From positions 1 through 64,000 of the forward strand of contig JAGVLK010000023.1 in NCBI GenBank assembly GCA_020049835.1: a stretch of 64,000 nucleotides of DNA, written 5' to 3'. Of the stretch, positions 43,730 through 51,765 are shown in pieces. The notes under the pieces were generated by a model, which worked only from the letters and a program-made list of their open reading frames with translations, was not told the origin of the DNA and did no database searches. The number at the start of each line of letters is the position of its first letter. Within the stretch, counting starts at the first letter, position 1. This DNA is from Candidatus Babeliales bacterium (lineage in GTDB: Bacteria > Babelota > Babeliae > Babelales > Vermiphilaceae). The position numbers and the translations under genes are program-made.

Positions 43730-44560
43730 TTACTGTTCAATCTCTGCTGTAGATGAATCAGTACATGTAAGAGATGCAATCCAATTCCTGACTTCAATTT
43801 CCTGCTCTGGATGTTTTTTCAAGTATCCGTTCATCAACGACGCTGCATGTGTTGTAATTGCAGGGTAAGTCTCCAGAACACCTTTCTTTTTTGAACCTAA
43901 TGCATACATAAGAACTAACATTTTTAAAGCATCAGCATCTTTGTTAAGCTGTGATCTTAAAAATAATGATATAGTGCCTTCATGGGATATAGAGATTTCG
44001 TTCATCTGCCGATAATCAGATCCGATACAATAGAAGTTACATACTATCGGATACTTTCCAGGGTTATCATATGACACAAATCCATCATTCACAACAGGCG
44101 CTTTGAAATGAATCCTATCTTCTTTTTGCTTGTTATCCGCATAGTTTCGAAAACACACAGTAAGCGTCTCATTTGTTGTGCCTATACTGGTAAAATCCTT
44201 TTTTTTAGATCCAAATGCACGTACAAATGAACATAAATCAAATATTTCCGTTGACATCTTTCGGTCTATCATTTGCCACCAAATGATAAGCGTCAAGGCT
44301 AAAGGTAACCCTTCATTGCTTGCTTCTTGGTGTAATGTACCATATGTTTTACCGGTAAGGGGTTCAATATCTTGCGTCTTAATTTTAAGGGTTGCATCAA
44401 AACTCGGAATCATTGAGCCGCAAGGCACTAAAAAATACTCTGGCAAATCTTCTTGTCTATGTGCAACATCGTAAGCCGCAGAAAAAGATTTGCCAACTAA
44501 CAAACCGGATATCAAAAACAGTCGTTTTATAAACACAATATACCCCTCGAGAAAATTCAT
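43730..44560 (-). CDS. Hypothetical exported protein
   Basis: The 276-residue protein has a hydrophobic N-terminal stretch (FIKRLFLISGLLVGKSFSAA) that may be a signal peptide. The rest is soluble and contains a repeated word, RAFGSKKKD and YALGSKKKG. Family not recognised. It lies 12 bp downstream of ileS in the same direction, so it may be co-transcribed with it. Confidence 0.55.
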   Translation of the reverse strand: MNFLEGYIVFIKRLFLISGLLVGKSFSAAYDVAHRQEDLPEYFLVPCGSMIPSFDATLKIKTQDIEPLTGKTYGTLHQEASNEGLPLALTLIIWWQMIDRKMSTEIFDLCSFVRAFGSKKKDFTSIGTTNETLTVCFRNYADNKQKEDRIHFKAPVVNDGFVSYDNPGKYPIVCNFYCIGSDYRQMNEISISHEGTISLFLRSQLNKDADALKMLVLMYALGSKKKGVLETYPAITTHAASLMNGYLKKHPEQEIEVRNWIASLTCTDSSTAEIEQ

Positions 44561-44572
44561 AGCAAAAATGAA

Positions 44573-47506
44573 TCAGCGCTTAATAATTGCTGCACATCGA
44601 TCACACAAACCATCGGCATGCGCAGTCTCATTCCAATGCCAACAGCGTGGGCATTTTACCCCCAATGCCGGCGTCACTTCTGCATATAGACCATCTACCA
44701 TAGTTTGCGCAACATCTTCTTGTTTATCAACCAGTATAAATTGTGAAACAATCAAAAACTCTTTAAAAAATTCATCGAGCGTTTGCTGTGTGCCGGCAAG
44801 CTGTGTTTTCAGTTGTTTTATCGTCTCTTGCACATCACTTGCAGGATGCACATAGGCACGTATGCGTGCTTCCAGCGAATGCTTAATAATGCCCTGTTCG
44901 CGCAGCTGTTCAATCGCTTTAAGTAATGCAGAACGTATCTGTTTAAGCTCACCCCAGAACTTGGTTGCTTGCTTGGTGCTTGAACTTTCGTGCAATGCTT
45001 TGAGCATATCTTGTGGTGTAACAACGCGCGCATTTTTTGGGCGCGCAAACGGACTCATCTCCACCGGAGCACCAAGTGGTTTTGCAATTGCATCAAGCGA
45101 TGCAAATGTTTGCAGGTGAATCGACTCCTGTTTGTTCTGTTGATAATGGTCTGAAACTTGCTCTGCTGTGCAGGAAAGTATAGGTGCAATAAGCTTAGTA
45201 ACTGCATCAAGAATATACCAACATGCAGTTTGTGCAGAGCGACGTTTGTGCCCAGCAGCAGCTTCCACATAAAGTCGATCTTTAATGATATCTAAATAGA
45301 ATGCGCTTAAATCGGTCGTCACATAATCGGCCAGCATATGAAACACGGCAGTGAAATCCATACGTTCATATGCTGCAATAACTGCTGTCTGCAATGCATA
45401 GAGTTCGCGCAATGCTGCTTGATCGATTAAAAGTAACTTTTCAAATGGTATTGCATCATGTTCAATGTTAAAATCATACAGATTGGAAAGCAAGAAGCGG
45501 CATGTATTGCGAATTTTGCGATACACTTCTTTAACGTTGGCAAGCAATACTTTAGACACTACTGCATCACCTGAACTATCGATACTTGCAACCCAGAGGC
45601 GCAATCCATCAACACCAAGATCTGCAATTATATCTTGCGGCGATACTACATTACCAATCGATTTGGACATTTTACGCCCTTTTTCATCGACGGTAAAACC
45701 ATGCGTAACGATCTGTCTCATCGGTGCTTTGCCGGTGATAACCATGCTTGCAAGTAATGAACTTTGGAACCAACCACGATGCTGATCTTTACCTTCCAAA
45801 TAAAGATCAGCCGGGAATGCAAGTTCGGAACGCTGCATAAGCACTGCATAAAAACTTAAACCTGAATCAAACCAGACATCAAGAATATCCTGCTCTTTGC
45901 GCAGTTCATGCAATGGATACGTCGTATAGTCAAAATCGGCAGGCAACAAATCTTTAATATCTGCACTGTCCCACCATTCAATACCTTCACGAGCAACGTT
46001 CTGTGCCACCTGTTCAAGCATCGGTTTAGTGATAAACACCGTATCGGTTGCATCATGAATAATTGCCGGAATTGGTACGCCCCAGACACGCTGACGCGAC
46101 AAGCACCATTCAAGACGCCCTTCCATGGTAGCTTTTAATCTATTTGCAGCAGATTCAGGAAGCATGGTAATTGCACTATCGATTTCCGCTACCGTTTTTG
46201 CTCTGAGCGCATGTTGTGAAAGATCACAGAACCACTGTTTAGTTGCGCGAAAAATTAATCCATTATGGCAACGCCAACAGTGCGGATATGAGTGGGTTAT
46301 ATTCTCTTTGTGCCACAATTTACCGACCTCTTGCAGACGACGCAGCACCCACCATTGGCCATCGGTAACCGACATGCCAACTAAATCTTTTGGTGCGATC
46401 GCATCGGTATAGGTTCCATTGGGAGCTACCGGCGAATATATAGCTAAATTATTGCGCACACCAACTTCATAATCTTCCGGTCCGCATCCGGGTGCACAAT
46501 GTACTGCCGCCGTACCATCTTCAAGCGATACTGATGCATCAAGAATTATGGGTACTTGCAAATCGGTCACAAATGGATGATGCACCAACAGCTTACCTGA
46601 TGGCAATGCACCGGAATTAAAAGTGCCAATAACTTCCGCCGGTTGACCTTTAAGCGCAGCGATAGCATCTGCACGTTGTCGTGCCGTGATGATATAGGTG
46701 CCTTCGATGTTGAGTATTACATATTCAGCACCGGCGCGCAGAAGTACCGCACGGTTAAGTGGCAACGTCCAGGGTGTCGTTGTCCAGACGAGCAGATTAA
46801 CTTCTTTGCCAACCAATTCTGGAGCAATAGTTGCAAGCGCTTGATCGGTAAGTGGGAACAGCACATAGACTGATGGATCTTTGCGATCTTGATATTCAAT
46901 TTCCGCCGTTGCAAGCACCGTCTGACAGTTAAAACACCATGGCACCGTTTTGTTTTTGCGCTCGATATACCCTTGTTCTACAAAGGTTGCCAAGCCACGT
47001 ATAATAGCAGCCTCATAAGCATAATCCATAGTTAAATAAGGATTATCCCAGTCCATAGATACAGCAAGCTGTTTGAACTCCTCTTTTTGCACGGCAATCC
47101 AATGCGCAGCATAGGCGCGGCATGCTTTTTTGAGCTCAGTACGATTGGCATGCGGATTATCTTGGCTCACTTTAAATTCAATCGGCAAACCATGGCAATC
47201 CCAGCCGGGCGTAATGGGTACATGATGCCCCATCATACGTTTTGCTTTACCAATAATATCTTTTAAAATCTTATTGAGCGCATGTCCCAAATGAATGTTG
47301 CCATTGGCATAGGGTGGCCCGTCATGCAGAATAAATTTAGGGGCACCTGCATGTGCATTAAACGCCTTTTTAGCAAGCTTTTCCTTCTCCCAGCGCTCCA
47401 ACATCTGTTGGTCTTCCGTTGCATGCTGTGCTCTAATAGGAAAATCGGTATGCGGCAGATTCAACGTATCTTTATAATTTAATTTTTTTTCAGTATCTTG
47501 GGACAT
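44573..47506 (-). CDS. ileS: Isoleucyl-tRNA synthetase
   Basis: IleRS charges tRNA-Ile and edits mischarged valine. HLGH (residues 72-75, in the NIHLGHALNKILKD block) and KMSKS (GRKMSKSIGNVVSPQD) are the class I motifs. The CP1 editing domain (VWTTTPWTLPLNRAV) is present, and the C-terminus has a zinc-finger-like CPRCWHWNE...CDRC. The length of 977 residues fits a bacterial-type enzyme. Confidence 0.97.
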   Translation of the reverse strand: MSQDTEKKLNYKDTLNLPHTDFPIRAQHATEDQQMLERWEKEKLAKKAFNAHAGAPKFILHDGPPYANGNIHLGHALNKILKDIIGKAKRMMGHHVPITPGWDCHGLPIEFKVSQDNPHANRTELKKACRAYAAHWIAVQKEEFKQLAVSMDWDNPYLTMDYAYEAAIIRGLATFVEQGYIERKNKTVPWCFNCQTVLATAEIEYQDRKDPSVYVLFPLTDQALATIAPELVGKEVNLLVWTTTPWTLPLNRAVLLRAGAEYVILNIEGTYIITARQRADAIAALKGQPAEVIGTFNSGALPSGKLLVHHPFVTDLQVPIILDASVSLEDGTAAVHCAPGCGPEDYEVGVRNNLAIYSPVAPNGTYTDAIAPKDLVGMSVTDGQWWVLRRLQEVGKLWHKENITHSYPHCWRCHNGLIFRATKQWFCDLSQHALRAKTVAEIDSAITMLPESAANRLKATMEGRLEWCLSRQRVWGVPIPAIIHDATDTVFITKPMLEQVAQNVAREGIEWWDSADIKDLLPADFDYTTYPLHELRKEQDILDVWFDSGLSFYAVLMQRSELAFPADLYLEGKDQHRGWFQSSLLASMVITGKAPMRQIVTHGFTVDEKGRKMSKSIGNVVSPQDIIADLGVDGLRLWVASIDSSGDAVVSKVLLANVKEVYRKIRNTCRFLLSNLYDFNIEHDAIPFEKLLLIDQAALRELYALQTAVIAAYERMDFTAVFHMLADYVTTDLSAFYLDIIKDRLYVEAAAGHKRRSAQTACWYILDAVTKLIAPILSCTAEQVSDHYQQNKQESIHLQTFASLDAIAKPLGAPVEMSPFARPKNARVVTPQDMLKALHESSSTKQATKFWGELKQIRSALLKAIEQLREQGIIKHSLEARIRAYVHPASDVQETIKQLKTQLAGTQQTLDEFFKEFLIVSQFILVDKQEDVAQTMVDGLYAEVTPALGVKCPRCWHWNETAHADGLCDRCAAIIKR

Positions 47507-47598
47507 GCGTAATTCCTACCAAGTAGAGTAATAAATGTATACTGACTTAGTATATAACGCGAACGAGATCTAAGCAATGGTAGCACAGGAGACCAACA

Positions 47599-48948
47599 AT
47601 GCAATCTAACACCCTCCCAACCAACATAGGCATCTGGGGCTTTGGCAAGACCGGTAAATCAGCCCTTGCCTTTTTGGCCTCTCGTGGCACTCGCTGCGCT
47701 ATATTTGATAATCGCGCCCTGAGCGATGATGAACGTGTACTCATCCAAACATATGGCGGCACCTTAAGCAACCAATCAGTTGAACAATTTTTAGCTGACC
47801 ATCCACATGTTCTTGCCAGCCCTGGGGTCAACACCACCCCCTATCGACATTTGACCAGCTTTATTAATGAACTTGATCTTTTTTATGCGCATTGGAATAA
47901 ACCGATTATCGCCATTACCGGCAGCATTGGCAAAACAACTACCACCACGCTTGCACATCGCCTGCTACAGCAGTTTGCGCCGTGTGTTGTTGGCGGAAAC
48001 ATTGGCACGGCAATGCTAGATCTTCTGCAGCCCGAGATTGGCAATGCCGCATATGCACTGCTGGAACTTTCCAGTTGGCAACTTGAGCATACGCAACAGT
48101 TTCGCCCAAAGATCTCCATTTGGACAAATCTGTATCCCAATCATCTTGACCGACATGGCACCATGGAGGCCTATGCAAGAGCAAAGGCACAGATGTTACG
48201 CAATCAAACAGCAGATGATAGCATTATTGCGCACATCGATCTGCAGAACATTATCAATCAACATGCACGCACACAACAGATATGTTACATTGCTCCACAA
48301 CCACTGTCAGCTGCGGAACAAGCTGCATTGCCACCAACCACTTCTGTTATGTATGCAACTGATAGTATGATTATGCACTATCAAAACGGTAGAGAAACCG
48401 AGATTATGCTACGTGAGCAACTGCCCAAACATGGTTTTTTAGAACATTGGCTCACACTTATTGCCTTATGCAAACAAATGCATCTGCACGTGTGCGCCAA
48501 TCATCTTGCTGCTGCAGCAACTATTGTGGAGCACCGACTTGAGCCGGTTATAAGTAGCTATCCAGGCATATATATAAATGATTCTAAATCAACAACACCG
48601 GCATCAACATTCGCAGCGGTTGATCATTATAGTGCGTATCCAATATATCTGTTGCTGGGAGGATTGAGCAAAGGAGTAGATCGTTCGGTCATGATGGCAC
48701 AGCTGCAGAAAAAAGGCATCAAGGAGATTGTCTGCTTTGGTAAAGAGGCCACGCAACTTGCAGGCTGGGCAACCGAGCATGGCCATAGAGCATCGGCACA
48801 TGCAACGCTGGATGCTGTAATGGCATACATTTTTGCACGCGTAACTGCAGGCGACGCCGTCCTTCTTTCCCCTGCTGGATCAAGTTATGATCTGTATCGT
48901 GATTATGAAGAACGCGGTAAGCATTTTAAAAATCTATGCGCCGGTTAA
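47599..48948 (+). CDS. murD: UDP-N-acetylmuramoylalanine-D-glutamate ligase
   Basis: MurD adds D-Glu to the peptidoglycan precursor. The N-terminal Rossmann domain (GIWGFGKTGKSAL), the ATP-binding ITGSIGKTTTTTLAHRLL, the central NLYPNHLDRHG (Mur family) and the C-terminal domain (INDSKSTTPASTFAAVD; LLLGGLSKGVDRS; LLSPAGSSYDLYRDYEERG) are present. The length of 449 residues is normal. Decayed copies of its last part are found at 50048 and 50998, so the 3' end took part in local duplications. ftsW lies 6 kb downstream. Confidence 0.95.
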   Translation: MQSNTLPTNIGIWGFGKTGKSALAFLASRGTRCAIFDNRALSDDERVLIQTYGGTLSNQSVEQFLADHPHVLASPGVNTTPYRHLTSFINELDLFYAHWNKPIIAITGSIGKTTTTTLAHRLLQQFAPCVVGGNIGTAMLDLLQPEIGNAAYALLELSSWQLEHTQQFRPKISIWTNLYPNHLDRHGTMEAYARAKAQMLRNQTADDSIIAHIDLQNIINQHARTQQICYIAPQPLSAAEQAALPPTTSVMYATDSMIMHYQNGRETEIMLREQLPKHGFLEHWLTLIALCKQMHLHVCANHLAAAATIVEHRLEPVISSYPGIYINDSKSTTPASTFAAVDHYSAYPIYLLLGGLSKGVDRSVMMAQLQKKGIKEIVCFGKEATQLAGWATEHGHRASAHATLDAVMAYIFARVTAGDAVLLSPAGSSYDLYRDYEERGKHFKNLCAG

Positions 48949-48954
48949 AACAGG

Positions 48955-48980
48955 ACATAATTAGTAGCGTTATGCGACTC
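48955..48980. repeat. GTTATGCGAC-type repeat word, copy 2
   Basis: ACATAATTAGTAGCGTTATG followed by CGACTC, directly after the murD stop. It is followed (48979-49013) by a short hairpin-prone stretch with TCTACGAACTATG, related to the ends of the giant palindrome at 35404. Confidence 0.6.
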
Positions 48981-48996
48981 GCCGTCGTTCTACGAA

Positions 48997-49965
48997 CTAT
49001 GGCGTAGCGGGCCCAACGTTATCGGAAACCTCATCGTCTGTTAATTCATCTTCAGGATGGCGTGCTTCAAACTCATCCTCTTCGGTACTGAGTTTTTCTA
49101 CAAGCGAACATCTTTTTTTAACCCCACCATGATAAGCATCGGAAATCTTATGCCCTTTAAAATCACGCGAAAATGATTGCTCATCCTCTGGACGTAGTCG
49201 TTTTGCAGTACCCGCCCGCGGCTCATGATTTGGTCCATTAAAATATGCAATTATTTTTGGTGTGTCGATCTGCAACGTGCCTCCATCAGTTACTGCAACC
49301 TTTTTGAATGATTTGTACGTCCGCTCTTTAAACTTCTCACTATGATCGTAGAAAAACGCTTGCACACCTTTTGCCGATGTATTAAAAAATACAAGAGTAC
49401 ATCCATCCTGGTGGAGCTGCTCATTAGTACAACTATTCACCATAGCTATGGCCCGTCGAATATCCATTCTGGAAAGCAAATAAGGATAATGCTTATATCC
49501 TGCATGCTGAAAGGAGGTATAATCACGACCGCAAAGTCGCAGATCCCAATGAGCTCGCAAATTCTGCACCAAAATATATGCAATTCCCCTTTTACCAAGC
49601 GATGGGTAGGAATATTTTTCTAGCTGCTTGCCAATTACAAGGCATACAAAAAGCTGGTTTTTGCCTATCGATGTATAAGCAAATTGATAAGACAACGTCT
49701 TTTCACCTGGTAACATACGCAGCAAAGGTGATATCGCAGCTACAACGGCCGGATCATTTCTTCTAGAATCAACAAATGCGATATACCCAGGATCTGTTGT
49801 GCACTTAAGAGCTGCAGCATTATCAGGATCTTGTGCTCTTGGCGAGTTGAGAAATGCTTGCACAAATGCATCGCGCGCCGGCATCAATGCTGTTTCATGT
49901 GATGACGATGCACCAAAACAACTAAAATATATACCTGTTGTTAATATTACAAGAAATTGTTTCAT
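48997..49965 (-). CDS. Secreted FTSxGxxQLF-family protein, copy A
   Basis: Signal peptide MKQFLVILTTGIYFSCFGA. It is one of four paralogs here and has the family words FAYTSIGKNQLFVCLVIG, LRAHWDLRL, HYPYLLSRMDIRRAI and SAKGVQAFFYD. The C-terminus is acidic (EEDEFEARHPEDELTDDEV), and its last residues are encoded by repeat sequence next to murD. Function unknown; expansion by local duplication suggests fast evolution, as in effectors. Confidence 0.65.
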   Translation of the reverse strand: MKQFLVILTTGIYFSCFGASSSHETALMPARDAFVQAFLNSPRAQDPDNAAALKCTTDPGYIAFVDSRRNDPAVVAAISPLLRMLPGEKTLSYQFAYTSIGKNQLFVCLVIGKQLEKYSYPSLGKRGIAYILVQNLRAHWDLRLCGRDYTSFQHAGYKHYPYLLSRMDIRRAIAMVNSCTNEQLHQDGCTLVFFNTSAKGVQAFFYDHSEKFKERTYKSFKKVAVTDGGTLQIDTPKIIAYFNGPNHEPRAGTAKRLRPEDEQSFSRDFKGHKISDAYHGGVKKRCSLVEKLSTEEDEFEARHPEDELTDDEVSDNVGPATP

Positions 49966-50047
49966 GCATGACCCCTAAAGTAATTAATTTAAACCATACC
50001 AAGTATAACTATTGTTTATAAAATATCTATAGCATTTTTTGCATACC

Positions 50048-50141
50048 AACTGTAGGCGACGCAGCCCATCTTTCCCCTGCCGGATCAAGTTAAATATTTA
50101 ACACGCCCTAGCGCGCCATAATCAATGGTGTTATGCGACGC
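50048..50141 (+). pseudogene. Decayed copy of the murD 3' end, fossil 1
   Basis: 50048-50092 matches murD 48843-48887 at 40 of 45 positions (AACTG, AGGCGACGC, TCTTTCCCCTGC and GGATCAAGTTA shared). After a deletion, the repeat word CATAATCAATGGTGTTATG (50117) follows, as it does after murD itself. It has no coding function. Confidence 0.85.
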
Positions 50142-50147
50142 AAAGTG

Positions 50148-50909
50148 TTATTCGTAATCGTAAAACTCATCTTCCGATAATGCCTCATCGAAAGACTCAT
50201 CTTCCGGTAATGCCTGATCAAAATAATCCATAATTTGTTCTGTATTAAAATAAACATCAAACAAGGCACTTTTGCACTCCGTTTCAACTCCTAGTAAATA
50301 TATATTGAATCTTTTATCAACGACATATGTTTGAGTTCCCGATACATGTGTCGTGCCATGATTCGGCTCAGCATGAGCAGGAACGCCGGTTGTCTTGGAA
50401 ACAAAGGAATCAAAAGAGCGACTCTTGCGATATTTAAAACAAAAGGTTTGCACACCGTGTGCTGAAGCTGCAAAAATCATAATAAACGTTTTTCTCTGTA
50501 TAATATCAGTAAACAATCGCCCTGGATGGATACCCCTTATAATATCCCTTTCGCACAAAGGATAATGGCGATGTCGATCCTTAAATGCCGCATAATCAGA
50601 ATTAATTAAACGCACATCAAACATAGTTCGAATTGATTTAATAAGACGCTTGGCCATTTTAGTATGCTTACCTGCTAACAAACATCCAAATAGTTGTTGT
50701 GTACCTAATGAAGTATAAGCAAATTGATGCTTTATAGTTTGCTTGCCCGGTAATAAACGTATAAGTGGCGCAACAGCTGCAACCACCGAAGGATCATTCT
50801 CTAATGATTGTGTAGACATTGCGAGTGCTACATCACCCGCTTGTGACGATGCCGCACCAAAACAGCTAAAATATATACTCGTTGTTAATAGTACAAGAAA
50901 TTGTTTCAT
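50148..50909 (-). CDS. Secreted FTSxGxxQLF-family protein, copy B
   Basis: Signal peptide MKQFLVLLTTSIYFSCFGA, nearly identical to copy A. Family words: FAYTSLGTQQLFGCLLAG, IRTMFDVRL, HYPLCERDIIRGI and SAHGVQTFCFKY. The tail is acidic (LPEDESFDEALSEDEF). Upstream, a stretch of about 75 bp (AAGTAATTAATTTAAACC onward) is shared with copy A, so promoter and gene were duplicated together. Function unknown. Confidence 0.65.
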   Translation of the reverse strand: MKQFLVLLTTSIYFSCFGAASSQAGDVALAMSTQSLENDPSVVAAVAPLIRLLPGKQTIKHQFAYTSLGTQQLFGCLLAGKHTKMAKRLIKSIRTMFDVRLINSDYAAFKDRHRHYPLCERDIIRGIHPGRLFTDIIQRKTFIMIFAASAHGVQTFCFKYRKSRSFDSFVSKTTGVPAHAEPNHGTTHVSGTQTYVVDKRFNIYLLGVETECKSALFDVYFNTEQIMDYFDQALPEDESFDEALSEDEFYDYE

Positions 50910-50997
50910 GCATGCCCGCTCAAGTAATTAATTTAAACCGCAACAAGTATACCTGTTGTTTATAAAATATCTACAGCTTTGCTGAAGCGAGATGTGC

Positions 50998-51132
50998 CGG
51001 CAACGCTGCCCTTTTTTTTGCCCTGTTGGATCATATTATGATCTATGTCGCGACCATGAAATCCCGGGCGTGCATATTAAATTTTTAACGCTATATAATT
51101 CGACATAATCAATCGCATTATGCGACATACGC
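50998..51132 (+). pseudogene. Decayed copy of the murD 3' end, fossil 2
   Basis: CGGCAACGCTGCCC, TGGATCATATTATGATCTAT and the following 80 bp align with the last part of murD (48848-48948) and the downstream repeat word (ACATAATCAATCGCATTATG, 51103). The reading frame is broken. It overlaps, in antisense, the 3' end of the copy C gene. Confidence 0.8.
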
Positions 51133-51752
51133 TTGTCTCCAGCCGACAAATCTCCATGCAAACTTTTAAAATAAGCGATAATACTCGCTTTATTTACTCG
51201 CAGTCTACCTATTCCAGGTATAGCAACGTTGAATACTTCCGGACTTTCGTATTCTGGTACTAATATTTTGTTCGAAAAAAATAGCCGTACCCCTTCCGAC
51301 GACGCATCTAAACATACAATATCAACGTCATCTGGAGTAAATCTTACACCATTTAAAATCTTTAATGCTCGGTTAATATCTTCAAGCATCAAAGGATATG
51401 GAATATGCCTGCAACCTGCTTGCCTATATTGTAGATAGGCGTCATCTCCTATACGTAAGTCCCAATAAGATCGCATGGTATGAACAATTTCATGGGCAGT
51501 TCGATCATATCCAAGCTTTGCTCCTGCGACAAAACAGCCAAATAGTTGATGTGTACCGACAGATGTAAATGCCCATTGATGGGGAAGATGACATGGCAAT
51601 TGTATTAAAGGTGAAAGCGTATCTATAACAATTTGCTGGCTTTTTTTTCCATCAGTAAATGCAACATATGCTGCATCCTGCTGGTGCGATGATGCCGCAC
51701 CACAACAATTGAAATAGATGCATAGTATTAACGTTGCAACAATTTGTTTCAT
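51036..51752 (-). CDS. Secreted FTSxGxxQLF-family protein, copy C
   Basis: The start at 51752 begins the signal peptide MKQIVATLILCIYFNCCGA, with GGAG upstream. A much longer in-frame extension (to 51977) would run into the ankyrin gene upstream, so I reject it. Family words: WAFTSVGTHQLFGCFVAG, MRSYWDLRI, RHIPYPLMLEDINRAL and SSEGVRLFFSN. The last 31 residues or so are encoded by the antisense strand of murD fossil 2. Function unknown. Confidence 0.65.
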   Translation of the reverse strand: MKQIVATLILCIYFNCCGAASSHQQDAAYVAFTDGKKSQQIVIDTLSPLIQLPCHLPHQWAFTSVGTHQLFGCFVAGAKLGYDRTAHEIVHTMRSYWDLRIGDDAYLQYRQAGCRHIPYPLMLEDINRALKILNGVRFTPDDVDIVCLDASSEGVRLFFSNKILVPEYESPEVFNVAIPGIGRLRVNKASIIAYFKSLHGDLSAGDKRMSHNAIDYVELYSVKNLICTPGISWSRHRS

Positions 51753-51765
51753 CTCAAATTCTCCG

